A stretch of DNA of 64,000 bases from Thermoanaerobaculum aquaticum (GCF_000687145.1 NZ_JMFG01000018.1:21560-85559); one strand, 5' to 3'; positions 8,017 to 16,280 are shown, counted from the stretch's first letter. The notes: generated from the sequence alone by a model not told the origin. Numbers and translations: made by a program.

Positions 8017-9918
8017 TTAGTTGGGACCCTTGGTGTCCACGTCCACGTATTCGGCGTCCACGACCTCACCTTCAGTGGGTGGCGGGGTGGTGGCTTGCGC
8101 GGTCTGGGAGGCCGCGGCCCCGGCGTGACGGTAGATCTCCTCGGCAAGACGGTGCGAGGCCCGGGTCAGCCGTTCGTGAGCCTTTTCCATGACCTCCTTG
8201 CGACCTTCCTCCAGGGCCCGCTTGGCTTCCTTGAGCGCCTCTTCGGTTTCGGTGACCTGCGCTGAAGGCAGTTTCTCCTTGTTTTCGGAAACCAGCTTCT
8301 CGGTGGAGTAGACCAGGCTGTCCAGGCGGTTCCGCAGCTCGGCTTCCTCCCGCCGCCGGCGGTCCTCCTCGGCGTGCTGTTCGGCCTCCCGCACCATCCT
8401 TTGGATTTCCTCCTCGGAAAGCCCGGAGGACGCGGTGATTTGGATCTTCTGCTCCTTGCCGGTACCCAGGTCCTTGGCCGACACGTGGAGGATGCCGTTG
8501 GCGTCAATGTCGAAGGTCACCTCAATTTGCGGGATGCCGCGGGGTGCCGGAGGAATGCCCACCAGGTGGAACCGACCCAAGGTGCGGTTGTCCCGGGCCA
8601 TGGGCCGCTCCCCCTGCAGCACGTGGATTTCCACTTGGGTTTGGTTGTCCTCGGCGGTGGAGTAAATCTTGGACTTGCGGGTGGGAATTGTGGTGTTGCG
8701 GGGGATGACCACGTCCACCACACCGCCCAGGGTCTCCACCCCCAGGGAAAGCGGCGTCACGTCCAAAAGCAAGAGGTCGCGGACTTCGCCCTGGAGCACG
8801 CCGGCTTGCACCGCGGCCCCTACCGCCACCACCTCGTCGGGGTTCACGCCCTTGTGGGGCTCCTTGCCGAAGAACTCGGCCACCAGCTGTTGCACCCGCG
8901 GAATGCGGGTGGAGCCACCCACCAGCACCACCTCGTCCACGTCTTTGGGCTCGAGGCCGGCGTCCTTCAAAGCCTGGCGGCATGGCCCAATGGTGCGCAT
9001 GATGATGTCTTCCACCAGCTGCTCGAACTTGGCGCGGGTGAGGCGGATGTTCAGGTGCTTGGGACCGGAAGCGTCAGCGGTAATGAACGGCAGGTTGATT
9101 TCCGTTTCCTGCACCGAGGAAAGCTCGCACTTGGCTTTTTCCGCAGCTTCCTTGAGCCGTTGCAGCGCCATGCGGTCCTTGGAGAGGTCAATCCCCTGGT
9201 CCTTCTTGAACTCCTCGATGAGCCATTCGATGAGCCGCTGGTCAATGTCATCCCCACCCAGGTGGGTGTCGCCGTTGGTGGACTTCACCTCCACCACGCC
9301 TTCGCCTACCTCCAGGATGGAGATGTCGAAGGTACCGCCCCCGAAGTCGTAAACCGCGATGATTTCGTTCTTCTTCTTGTCCAAGCCGTAAGCCAGGGCT
9401 GCGGCGGTGGGCTCGTTAACCAGGCGCACCACCTCCAGGCCGGCAATCTGGCCGGCATCCTTGGTGGCCTGGCGTTGCGCGTCGTTGAAGTACGCGGGGA
9501 CGGTAATGACCGCCTTTTCCACCTTTTCACCCAGGTAGTCCTCGGCGGCGGCCTTCAGCTTCTGCAGGATCATGGCCGAGATTTCCGGCGGGGAATAGAC
9601 CTTGCCTTCCACCTCCACGCGCGCGGTGTCGTTTTCCCCGCGCACCACCTTGTAGGGCACCATCTTGATTTCGCCAAGCACCTCGTCATAGCGACGCCCC
9701 ATGAAGCGCTTGATGGAGTAAATGGTGCGCTCGGGGTTGGTGATCGCCTGGCGCTTGGCCACCTGGCCCACCAGGCGCTCACCGTTCTTGGCGAACGCCA
9801 CCACCGAAGGCGTGGTGCGGCTGCCCTCCTGGTTTGGGATCACCACGGGCTTGCCGCCCTCCATTACGGCTACCACGGAGTTTGTGGTTCCCAAATCGAT
9901 TCCGATGATCTTGGACAT
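8017..9918 (-). CDS. dnaK: Molecular chaperone DnaK (Hsp70)
   Basis: This is a full-length Hsp70 of 633 residues. The N-terminal ATPase domain opens with [20 protein letters not shown] and includes [15 protein letters not shown] and [13 protein letters not shown]. The interdomain linker reads [20 protein letters not shown], followed by the substrate-binding beta domain and a helical lid ending in an acidic tail ([15 protein letters not shown]). It refolds proteins with J-domain and GrpE partners. Neither grpE nor a canonical dnaJ is adjacent, which is unusual. The nearest J-domain protein is the PATAN fusion 4 kb away. It is the first gene of the dnaK-hsp20-hspR-sigma operon, with a GGAGGG ribosome-binding site about 10 nt before the ATG. 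Confidence 0.98.
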   Translation of the reverse strand: MSKIIGIDLGTTNSVVAVMEGGKPVVIPNQEGSRTTPSVVAFAKNGERLVGQVAKRQAITNPERTIYSIKRFMGRRYDEVLGEIKMVPYKVVRGENDTARVEVEGKVYSPPEISAMILQKLKAAAEDYLGEKVEKAVITVPAYFNDAQRQATKDAGQIAGLEVVRLVNEPTAAALAYGLDKKKNEIIAVYDFGGGTFDISILEVGEGVVEVKSTNGDTHLGGDDIDQRLIEWLIEEFKKDQGIDLSKDRMALQRLKEAAEKAKCELSSVQETEINLPFITADASGPKHLNIRLTRAKFEQLVEDIIMRTIGPCRQALKDAGLEPKDVDEVVLVGGSTRIPRVQQLVAEFFGKEPHKGVNPDEVVAVGAAVQAGVLQGEVRDLLLLDVTPLSLGVETLGGVVDVVIPRNTTIPTRKSKIYSTAEDNQTQVEIHVLQGERPMARDNRTLGRFHLVGIPPAPRGIPQIEVTFDIDANGILHVSAKDLGTGKEQKIQITASSGLSEEEIQRMVREAEQHAEEDRRRREEAELRNRLDSLVYSTEKLVSENKEKLPSAQVTETEEALKEAKRALEEGRKEVMEKAHERLTRASHRLAEEIYRHAGAAASQTAQATTPPPTEGEVVDAEYVDVDTKGPN

Positions 9919-9931
9919 TGACTAAACCCTC

Positions 9932-9983
9932 CTCAGGTCATACGACCAGCCATAATATAAGACCTGAGCGAAGGATTGTCAAG
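9932..9983 (-). promoter_or_regulatory. dnaK operon promoter with HAIR-like HspR operator
   Basis: On the minus strand TTGACA (9982-9977), a 17-bp spacer and TATATT (9959-9954) form a near-consensus promoter about 35 nt upstream of the dnaK start. CTTGACA-N7-GCTCAGG (9983-9963) matches 10 of 14 arm positions of the known HAIR element CTTGAGT-N7-ACTCAAG and covers the -35 and spacer. A further perfect 8-bp inverted repeat (CTCAGGTC / GACCTGAG, 9961-9968 and 9932-9939) spans the -10. The -35 overlaps the stop codon of the upstream gene. Confidence 0.75.
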
Positions 9984-11265
9984 GACTGGCCAGCTCCACC
10001 CCCTTGACCCCCTCCGCACCCTCGGGGCCTGAGGGTAGGCTCTGCACGATCACCAAGTTGGGGCTGGGCCGGCGTTGCGGTCCATCGCCGGCCAACAGCA
10101 ACGACCGCTCCCGAAGCACGTAGCGGTAAGGCTGTCGCCAGGGATCGTGGAGCTGATCGGATGTGAGGTAGCCCTGTTGGGTGAGCTCGGAAAGGGAGTC
10201 GGGGTAGGAGCCGGTGAGTTGGGAAACGCCGTGAAGGATTTGGGCAAGGCCCCAGAGACGGACAAAGGAGGCCGCTTCCTGCAGGTGCGGAAGGGGCGTT
10301 GGGGCAGGGCCCAAGAGGCAGTTCACGGGGTTTTTGGTGGCCAAGAAGAGGGAAGCCGCCAACAGAGGTGCGAGCACCGCCGCAAGCCACGGGATTCCCA
10401 CCCGCTCCACCACCACCGGCAGCTCTTGCTCCGCCAGGGTGGCCTGGGCTTGCGCCAACTCGGCGCGGGAAGCCTTGCGCACCAGCCCGCGGTTGAGAAG
10501 CGTGTAAAGGGCCTTACAGGTTTCGAACTCCCCGTACATGGAAAGCCGCACCACATCGTCCACGGTGTGGATGCCGTTGAGGAGCTGCAACACGTGGTGC
10601 TCCACCGGGGTGACGCGAATGCTCGCTTGGGTTGGCTTTTCCTCCACGGGCAGGGGAGCCTGTTCAAACTCGAAATCAATGAGTTCTTCCAGGTCCTCCT
10701 CGGGGGCAACCTCCACCTTTTCTGCAGCTTTGGTGGGAAGGTAAACGGCGGTACGGTCGGAAATCTTCTTTTCGATGATAGGCCATTCGTCCAGCATCCT
10801 CGCCCCTTCCATGAGGATGCTTTCAATGGGCATGGGAACAACCAGCTCCTGGTCGTAATCCACCGAGGTTTCTTGGGCAAAGTGGTAGTCACCATCCTGC
10901 CAGCGGAAGGTCCGGTAAATGATTTGCAGGATTTGCTGCTGCAGGGCGTGGGACAGCTCTTCCTTGGTTAACAGGCCGTGGGCCAGCAAGATGTGGCCCA
11001 AGCGCTCCAAAGTTTCTCGCTGGACAGCTAAGGCCCGTTCCAGCGCTTCTCGGGAAATAGCCTTGCTTTTGAGCAAGACCTGCCCTAAGCGGTCTTCCAA
11101 GCGCTTGTTGAGGGAGTCGGCACCTACGATTTTGCCGTCCAGGAAGGAAACGGTGACCACGTCTTCCTGGGAGCGAAGGGTGAGGACACCGGTTTTCCTC
11201 TGCAAGCCGATGAGCTGGAAGATATCGGCAAGGGAAAAGTCGCGGAGCGTTCCTTCCAGGGCCAT
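9979..11265 (-). CDS. PATAN (DUF4388) protein with membrane helix and pseudopilin-like C-terminus
   Basis: The start at MALEGTLRDFSLADIFQLIG (residue 1) is the standard opening of a DUF4388/PATAN domain, and GGAGAGGT lies just before it. An upstream in-frame codon would add 19 residues overlapping the neighbour and is not favoured. Domain order in 428 residues: PATAN (1-100), a helical segment with ALQQQILQIIYRTFRW and QDGDYHF (about 100-190), a winged-helix-like section near 220-290, one membrane helix near 305-325 (WLAAVLAPLLAASLFLATK) and a periplasmic tail. In the tail GSYPDSLSELTQQGYLTS, then DPWRQPYRYV and SLLLAGDGP, resemble the C-terminal domain of type II secretion pseudopilins. It is the second gene of a three-gene leftward operon, starting 5 bp after its neighbour. 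Its role is unknown; a cytoplasmic sensor linked to an envelope domain is the inference. Confidence 0.8.
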   Translation of the reverse strand: MALEGTLRDFSLADIFQLIGLQRKTGVLTLRSQEDVVTVSFLDGKIVGADSLNKRLEDRLGQVLLKSKAISREALERALAVQRETLERLGHILLAHGLLTKEELSHALQQQILQIIYRTFRWQDGDYHFAQETSVDYDQELVVPMPIESILMEGARMLDEWPIIEKKISDRTAVYLPTKAAEKVEVAPEEDLEELIDFEFEQAPLPVEEKPTQASIRVTPVEHHVLQLLNGIHTVDDVVRLSMYGEFETCKALYTLLNRGLVRKASRAELAQAQATLAEQELPVVVERVGIPWLAAVLAPLLAASLFLATKNPVNCLLGPAPTPLPHLQEAASFVRLWGLAQILHGVSQLTGSYPDSLSELTQQGYLTSDQLHDPWRQPYRYVLRERSLLLAGDGPQRRPSPNLVIVQSLPSGPEGAEGVKGVELASP

Positions 11266-11270
11266 GGCGT

Positions 11271-13103
11271 CTACCTCTCCGGGTGCCTTTGCAGCTGGGC
11301 AAAAACCAAAAGGGCAAGCCACAGCAGGGCCAGAAAGACCCTGATGGGCAAGAGCTCAGCTTGCAGCACCAGCGGCTGCACAAAGTGGGGAAGCCACAAG
11401 GTGGAGGCCGTGAGCAGGAAAGCCGCGGGGATCATGAGGAGCACGCCGACCAGCGGTCGCCCGTAAAAGGCCTGGCCAAATCCGGGCAGGAAGAAGTCGA
11501 AAAACCGGCGGAGGGTTTGGTGCACAATCTGGCGCCGACGGAGCTGTCTGTGCTTGGCAATTTGCAGCTCCGGTGCCACCATGTCCCGCTTTAAGAAGAT
11601 GTTGACGCACTGCGTGCAGTAGGTTTGGCTTTCCCGCGACAGCTTGCAGCGGGAGCAGAAGGTCCGGCCACACTTGGTGCACGCGAGGGCAAAGCCGGTG
11701 CGGCGGGAACGCACCAGGTAGTGCAAGAGCGCCAGCACCAGCGCCACCACCGGCGCCAGGGTTAACGGCGAAAGCAGCGTGCGCTCGCGGCTCAGGGGCG
11801 GCGGCAAAAAGCCGCGATTGAGCAGCAAAACCGGATCTTTGCGGGCAAGAATGCCCTCCGCCTCGTCCAGCGACACACTCTGCAGGATCACTTGGTTGTC
11901 GCGGCCGCGGGTGAGCTGGCGCAGGCGGGATTCCGAGGCCTTGCGGGCGGCGGCGATGGCTTCGTCGCTGTCCCGGAAGTTGTAAAGGTGCGCGAACGCT
12001 AAAGAAAGGTTGAAGTTCACCACCACGGGATCGAACCCCCGGTCCCGGGCCTCGCTCAGGAGCTGCACCGCCGCCCCGTAGTTGCCCTGAAGGTAGTGCA
12101 CGGTGCCGGCGGCAGCCAAAAGCGCCGGCTCCTGGGGGCTATGCCGCAGCCCTTCCTGGTAGGTAAGCAGGCTGGCCTCGTAAAGGCCGAATTGCCGCTC
12201 CAGATCGCCCTTAAGCCGGTAAAAGTGGGGATCGTCGGCAAAGAGGTCGGCGGCCTCCTCTAGCTCCACCAGGGCCAGGGGGTCGTAACGGTGTTCCTGC
12301 AAGGCCCAGGCAGCGCGGGTTACCGGATCGGTGGGGTGGGTGAGGTTGCGGGAGGCCCTTTCCAAAAGGGTGGGAAAAGCGGCAAGGAATACCAGAAGAA
12401 CGCCACCAATCACCTTGGCGCTTTCCGAAAAATAAGCCCACGCCAAAGCGAACAGCCAAAACAAAACCCATAAGGGATCCAGGGCCAAAAACAGCGGAAG
12501 GCCCACAACGAAGCAGGAAAACACCCAGGCGTTGGCACCCAGCTTCCAGGCGCCGCCAAGCTCCATGAGGTCGTGCCACAACCGGGGGAATACGCGAGCT
12601 AACGACGCCAGACCCCAGACCACCCCCAAAAGCCCAACAACCAGGACCCCCAACAGCAGCAAAGCGCCCCGTCGGAAATTCACCAAGCGGCCATCGGCCC
12701 CGTACGCGGCAAAGGCCTTGAGGGTGGTCCAAATCCCAGCCACGGAAAAGCTCTTCAGCTGCAACGATGCCAGGGCGAAAAGGGCCTCCGGCGATTTCGG
12801 GTCCAAACGGAGGGCCTCCCGGAGAACCACTTCCTTCCTCTCGGGCGGCAAGGTGCGAGACCGCAGCACCAGGGCCTGGGCATAAGGGCTCAAGCGCTTG
12901 AGCTCCAGGCGGGAGGCTACCTGCAACAGCTCGTCGGTGCGGTCACGGAGAGCGGAAGGGTTGAGGGGATCCAGCGTGCCCGTAAGGCGAAACCAGGCTT
13001 GTTCGATTTCCGCCGGAACCATGCTTCTGGGGGCTGCCAGCGCTGCCTGGCTGGCCAGGAAAAACAAGCCAATGCCCAGAAGCTTAACGGTTTGCTTGGA
13101 CAT
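11271..13103 (-). CDS. Polytopic membrane protein with TPR repeats and an internal zinc-ribbon-like segment
   Basis: The 610-residue protein begins at MSKQTVKLLGIGLFFLASQ, a signal peptide ending near ALA. It continues with a periplasmic TPR-like region, then several membrane helices (about residues 145-260, including GALLLLGVLVVGLLGVVWG), then further TPR repeats (about 290-420). A cysteine-rich segment CTKCGRTFCSRCKLSRES ... YCTQCVN has six Cys arranged like a zinc ribbon, placed after another membrane helix. The end is again hydrophobic, with a FDFFLPGFGQAFYGRPLVGV motif like those of small TM2-type proteins. An in-frame extension upstream runs through the DUF1844 gene and was rejected. 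The ATG lies inside the DUF1844 gene, overlapping it by 20 bp. No function is claimed; assembly or scaffolding at the membrane is a reasonable guess. Confidence 0.75.
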   Translation of the reverse strand: MSKQTVKLLGIGLFFLASQAALAAPRSMVPAEIEQAWFRLTGTLDPLNPSALRDRTDELLQVASRLELKRLSPYAQALVLRSRTLPPERKEVVLREALRLDPKSPEALFALASLQLKSFSVAGIWTTLKAFAAYGADGRLVNFRRGALLLLGVLVVGLLGVVWGLASLARVFPRLWHDLMELGGAWKLGANAWVFSCFVVGLPLFLALDPLWVLFWLFALAWAYFSESAKVIGGVLLVFLAAFPTLLERASRNLTHPTDPVTRAAWALQEHRYDPLALVELEEAADLFADDPHFYRLKGDLERQFGLYEASLLTYQEGLRHSPQEPALLAAAGTVHYLQGNYGAAVQLLSEARDRGFDPVVVNFNLSLAFAHLYNFRDSDEAIAAARKASESRLRQLTRGRDNQVILQSVSLDEAEGILARKDPVLLLNRGFLPPPLSRERTLLSPLTLAPVVALVLALLHYLVRSRRTGFALACTKCGRTFCSRCKLSRESQTYCTQCVNIFLKRDMVAPELQIAKHRQLRRRQIVHQTLRRFFDFFLPGFGQAFYGRPLVGVLLMIPAAFLLTASTLWLPHFVQPLVLQAELLPIRVFLALLWLALLVFAQLQRHPER

Positions 13104-13521
13104 AGAGGGCCCGGAGCTGGAAAAGCACGTCATCCAGGTACCTGGCTTCCTCGGGCGTAAGCTGGGCCGCCGTTTTTTCCTGAACCACTCCGAGGAGGTC
13201 AATGAAGTACCTGGCGGTCTCAGGATCACGGCCGCGGCCGGGGATTTGCCCGGACAGAAGCGCCAGGGCTTGCTGGGCGAAGAAATCCACCAAGTCAAAA
13301 AACGAGAGGCGGTTGGGGAGATGCACGCCTCCCCGGCCTTTTTGCGGTTCCTCCTTGGGCACTTCTTGGGTTTTCGGTGCACTTTGCTGCTGCGGGGTTG
13401 CCGTGGGTTCGGTGCTGGCGGGAGGTGCCGGGGGCAAATCCTCCCGGAGCTCGCCATCAGGCGTAAACCATCGGCGATCAATGACCTTGACTGGCTTTTT
13501 CTCTTTTTCTTCCTCGCTCAC
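13084..13521 (-). CDS. DUF1844 family protein
   Basis: The protein has 145 residues. The start is the GTG at 13521, because AGGAGG lies 5 nt before it; a TTG 15 nt further up would place that ribosome-binding site inside the gene. The N-terminal half is charged and proline-rich (VKVIDRRWFTPDGELRED). The C-terminal half carries the conserved DUF1844 block NRLSFFDLVDFFAQQALALLSG, then ETARYFIDLLGVVQEKT and LTPEEARYLDDVLFQLR. DUF1844 proteins occur widely in Acidobacteria and Deltaproteobacteria and have no known function. It heads a three-gene operon with the zinc-ribbon membrane protein and the PATAN-pseudopilin protein. Confidence 0.85.
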   Translation of the reverse strand: MSEEEKEKKPVKVIDRRWFTPDGELREDLPPAPPASTEPTATPQQQSAPKTQEVPKEEPQKGRGGVHLPNRLSFFDLVDFFAQQALALLSGQIPGRGRDPETARYFIDLLGVVQEKTAAQLTPEEARYLDDVLFQLRALYVQANR

Positions 13522-13664
13522 CGCGCCCTCCTGCAAGCCATCTCATCTTAGCGCGGAATAAGGTACGAAGCCAACGTTCTTGTTGCAAGCCGCGACATTT
13601 CCGTTCAGGGGCTTTGCCCGCGTCGCACTTTTGGGTTGTGCGCTCCATGGTAGGCTGCCCTCCG

Positions 13665-14783
13665 ATGAAGGTACTGGTGGTGGGACCATCATGGCCGTTC
13701 CGCGGGGGCATTGCCCGCACCACCACCAGCTTAGCCGAGGCGCTGGCCAATCAGAACGCTTTAGCCGGTTTCTGCGTGCCGTTCCGCCAGTACCCCCGCT
13801 GGCTTTACCCCGGGGGAGAGGATCGCGACGAGGCTGCGTGTCCGCGGCTACCGCAGGCCAATGCCTGCTTTTCGCTGTTTGATCCGCTTTCCTGGCGGTT
13901 TTTGCGGCGGGCGATCAAGGACCTTGCTCCACAAGCGCTGGTGCTGCCCCACTGGACCGCAGCCTGGGCGCCTCTGGAGCTGTTCCTGGTGCGACAGGGG
14001 GTGCCGGTCTTTGGGGTGGTGCACAACCCCTTTGACCACTCCGGGGCGGCTTTGAGTCGCTGGGCCAGCCGGGCGGTGCTGGGCCGCTTTCGCGGGTTTT
14101 TGACCCACGCCAAGAGCGTGGCTTGGCAGCTTTCCCGCTGGTTTCCCGAAAAGCCCCTGCGTGTTCATCCGCTGCCGCCACCGCAGGTGACGCCGGTGGC
14201 CAGGCATCAGGCGCGGGAGAAGCTGGGAATAGCGCAAGACGCGGTGGTTTTCCTGTTTTTCGGTTTGGTGCGGCCCTACAAGGGGCTGGACGTGCTTTTG
14301 GATGCGGCCCGCTTGCTTCCCGAGGACCGCAAATGGACGCTGGCGGTGGCGGGCGAGCTTTGGGGTGAGGCCGGGGAGCTGGAGGCGCGCCTTGGCGATG
14401 CTTTTTGGCGGGAGAGGCTGCTGTTTCACCCCCAGTGGGTTCCCGAGGAGGAAAGCAAGCTCTGGTTTTCGGCAGCCGATGTGGTGGTTTTGCCCTACCG
14501 CCGGGCCACCGGTTCAGCGGTAGCGGCGCAAGCACTGGCGTACGGTTTGCCGCTGGTGGCCACCCGCACCGGCGGGCTGGAAGAGGTGGTGGAGGAGGGA
14601 GTCAACGGGCTTTTGGTGGAGCCTTCGGATGTGGAGGGGCTGGCAAAGGCCCTGGAGCAGCTTCTGGACCCGGAAAAACGGGAGCGCCTGGCGACGGGTG
14701 CGACGCTCCTGGGCCGTCGCTGGAGTTGGGATTCCTACGCTTCCTGCCTTCTGGACCTCATCCGCGAGGGTCTTGCTGTTTAG
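13665..14783 (+). CDS. Glycosyltransferase family 4 (GT-B fold)
   Basis: Starting at MKVLVVGPSWPFRGGIART the protein has 372 residues with the usual two Rossmann halves. The donor half carries VFLFFGLVRPYKGLDVLLDAA, FHPQWVPEEESKLWFSAADVVVLPYR and ALAYGLPLVATRTGGLEEVV. The conserved acidic residue of the E-x7-E motif is replaced in YRRATGSAVAAQAL, as in several divergent members. It would transfer a sugar from a nucleotide donor to a cell-surface glycan; donor and acceptor are unknown. An earlier in-frame codon would add 17 residues that lack similarity, and TAGGCT 8 nt before this ATG suits a leaderless start. Its end overlaps the convergent repressor gene by 4 bp. Confidence 0.85.
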   Translation: MKVLVVGPSWPFRGGIARTTTSLAEALANQNALAGFCVPFRQYPRWLYPGGEDRDEAACPRLPQANACFSLFDPLSWRFLRRAIKDLAPQALVLPHWTAAWAPLELFLVRQGVPVFGVVHNPFDHSGAALSRWASRAVLGRFRGFLTHAKSVAWQLSRWFPEKPLRVHPLPPPQVTPVARHQAREKLGIAQDAVVFLFFGLVRPYKGLDVLLDAARLLPEDRKWTLAVAGELWGEAGELEARLGDAFWRERLLFHPQWVPEEESKLWFSAADVVVLPYRRATGSAVAAQALAYGLPLVATRTGGLEEVVEEGVNGLLVEPSDVEGLAKALEQLLDPEKRERLATGATLLGRRWSWDSYASCLLDLIREGLAV

Positions 14784-15454
14784 GGGCCGTGCTTTCCTGG
14801 CATCCACCACACCACCCGCCCCAAAACCACCTCCGACAAAGGCTGCCCTGGGCGCAGGCGAATGGCCCGGGGGAGGTGGGCGGGGTTGTCGGAAAGCAAA
14901 ATCAAAACCCGTGAGGAAGGGTCCAGGACCAAGCGCTTGATGGTGCAGCCCAAGCTGTCCCCGGCTTCCTCCCGAACCGCGTAGATTTGCTTAGGGGTAA
15001 TGTGCTCCACTGGCGTGAGATCGAGAAGCACCGTGGCCCCCGGGGGGATGGTGTCGGCCATGGAGTCCTGGTCTTTGCCCAGCCGCACCAACACCGCCCG
15101 GGAGGGTTCCACCCCGAGGGTTTTCAAGAGGGTTGCGGGGAGCGGTTCGTAGCCTTCCACGTGGTCGTTCACGAAGGCCGGTGGGCCAGCGGCAATGCGG
15201 TCGGCCACCAGGGGGACGGGCACGGTTTCGGCGGAGGGGGCAGCGGGGGGCTCTTCCCCTAGGAGATGGGCCACGGTGGTTCCCAAAGCCGAAGCGAGCC
15301 GGCGGAGCACGGCAACCGTAGGTAGCGACTGGCCCCTTTCAATTTGCGCCAGGAAGTTCCGGGACACCCCGGCGCGGCGGGCTAGGGCTTCTTGGGAGAG
15401 CCCCGCCAGCTTCCGCAGGTGCCGGAGTCGCCAGGAAAGCTGTTCTGTGGTCAT
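14780..15454 (-). CDS. XRE-type repressor with LexA-like S24 autoprotease domain
   Basis: The protein has 224 residues. Residues 5-66 form an XRE helix-turn-helix (LAGLSQEALARRAGVSRNFL, then AQIERGQSLPT). The C-terminal half is a LexA/CI-type peptidase: cleavage site Ala89-Gly90 in ADRIAAGPP, nucleophile Ser131 in DQDSMADTIPPG and general base Lys173 in CTIKRLV. All three catalytic features are intact, so RecA-stimulated self-cleavage after DNA damage is likely. An upstream in-frame start (+21 residues) would run through the operator and promoter; the ATG at 15454 has GGAGG 5 nt before it. It is transcribed away from imuA-imuB-dnaE2, and three operators lie between, so it should repress both itself and the cassette. 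Canonical LexA has a different DNA-binding domain. Confidence 0.88.
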   Translation of the reverse strand: MTTEQLSWRLRHLRKLAGLSQEALARRAGVSRNFLAQIERGQSLPTVAVLRRLASALGTTVAHLLGEEPPAAPSAETVPVPLVADRIAAGPPAFVNDHVEGYEPLPATLLKTLGVEPSRAVLVRLGKDQDSMADTIPPGATVLLDLTPVEHITPKQIYAVREEAGDSLGCTIKRLVLDPSSRVLILLSDNPAHLPRAIRLRPGQPLSEVVLGRVVWWMPGKHGP

Positions 15455-15539
15455 TTGACCTCCACAGTGGTCAATATCGTGTGTGGTTCGAAGTTTGTCA
15501 ACTATAGTGGTTGACATCTATAGAGGTCAGCCTTACATT
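15455..15539. promoter_or_regulatory. Divergent promoters and three 20-bp operators of the imuA-imuB-dnaE2 regulon
   Basis: Minus-strand promoter: TTGACA (15501-15496), 17 bp, GATATT (15478-15473). Plus-strand promoter: TTGACA (15511-15516), 17 bp, TACATT (15534-15539). Three related dyads lie on them: O1 TTGACCTCCACAGTGGTCAA (15455-15474), O2 TTGTCAACTATAGTGGTTGA (15495-15514) and O3 TTGACATCTATAGAGGTCAG (15511-15530). O1 covers the repressor transcription start and ribosome-binding site, O2 its -35, and O3 the -35 and spacer of imuA. A weaker left half-site starts at 15544. Confidence 0.85.
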
Positions 15540-15575
15540 AGGGTTGACCACGATGGTGTTCCATCGGGGGTGGTT

Positions 15576-16280
15576 ATGAGCGCTCGTCCCGTCCTCCTGC
15601 CGCTTGGGGATGACCCCTCCTGGCGCCAGCTTACCCAGCGCTGGCGCTTCCAGGAGGAGCACCGTCCCCGCTTGAGCACCGGGGAGGAAACCATGGATGC
15701 CCTGCTGGCCGGAGGGTGGCCGGTGGGCAAGGTGGCGGAGCTGGTGGGGGCGGCAAGCTCGGGAAAAACCAGCCTGGCGGTAGCCACCGTGGCGGCGGCC
15801 ACGGCCCGCGATGAGCTGGCTCTGTGGGTGGATGCTTCGGGGCAGTTCGATGCTGCTTCCCTGGTGGCTGCGGGGGTGCGCTTGGAGCAGCTGCTGCTGG
15901 TCCAGGCTGGGGAACCGGGGCAAGCGGTGCGGGCGGTGGAGCTGGTGCTGGAGGCGGGGGGGTTCACGGTGGTGGTGGTGGACCTGGGAGGGGAGGAACC
16001 CCGGGAGGGCAGGGGCTTTCGCCAGGAGGAGCGGGCCCGCTTGCCGCTCCGTTTGGCACGGGCGGTGGAGCGGGCTGGAGTGGTGGGGCTGGTGCTCACC
16101 CCCAAACCGTGGGTGGGGACCTGGGCAGGGGTGCAGGTGGTGTTTTCTCCGGGCAAGCCCCGATTTGTGAAGGAGGAGGGGGCTGGTTTTTGGTTTGCCG
16201 GTTTCACGGTGCAAGCCCAGGTGGAGCGGGGAAAGGGGCAGCAGGTGGGGCGGAGGGTGGCGTGGGTGGCGGGAGGGTAA
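15576..16280 (+). CDS. imuA: ImuA-like RecA-fold mutasome accessory protein
   Basis: The 234-residue protein resembles ImuA/SulA-type RecA-fold ATPases. It has LSTGEETMDALLAGGWPVGKV, a Walker A ELVGAASSGKTSLA at about residues 54-67 and a hydrophobic Walker B strand FTVVVVDLGG. In other bacteria ImuA, the catalytically dead polymerase ImuB and the polymerase DnaE2 act together in damage-induced mutagenesis, ImuA contacting RecA and ImuB. The start is the ATG at 15576, about 30 nt after the predicted transcription start; an upstream in-frame start would lie within the operators. Its stop codon abuts the ATG of imuB, so expression is coupled. Confidence 0.85.
   Translation: MSARPVLLPLGDDPSWRQLTQRWRFQEEHRPRLSTGEETMDALLAGGWPVGKVAELVGAASSGKTSLAVATVAAATARDELALWVDASGQFDAASLVAAGVRLEQLLLVQAGEPGQAVRAVELVLEAGGFTVVVVDLGGEEPREGRGFRQEERARLPLRLARAVERAGVVGLVLTPKPWVGTWAGVQVVFSPGKPRFVKEEGAGFWFAGFTVQAQVERGKGQQVGRRVAWVAGG

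Noticed and set aside
8374..9921. A 515-codon frame on the plus strand
   Set aside because: It is antisense to dnaK and encodes no recognisable domain; dnaK is certain.
9919..9980. CIRCE element at the dnaK promoter
   Set aside because: No TTAGCACTC-type repeat is present; the HAIR-like repeat and the hspR gene explain control better.
12020..12060. A tRNA-like T-arm string in GGGATCGAACCCCCGG
   Set aside because: It lies inside the coding sequence of a TPR membrane protein and has no anticodon or acceptor stems around it.
15455..15539. Canonical LexA boxes (CTG-N10-CAG or GAAC-N4-GTTC) upstream of imuA
   Set aside because: The dyads found do not match either type, so they were described as operators of the adjacent XRE/S24 repressor instead.
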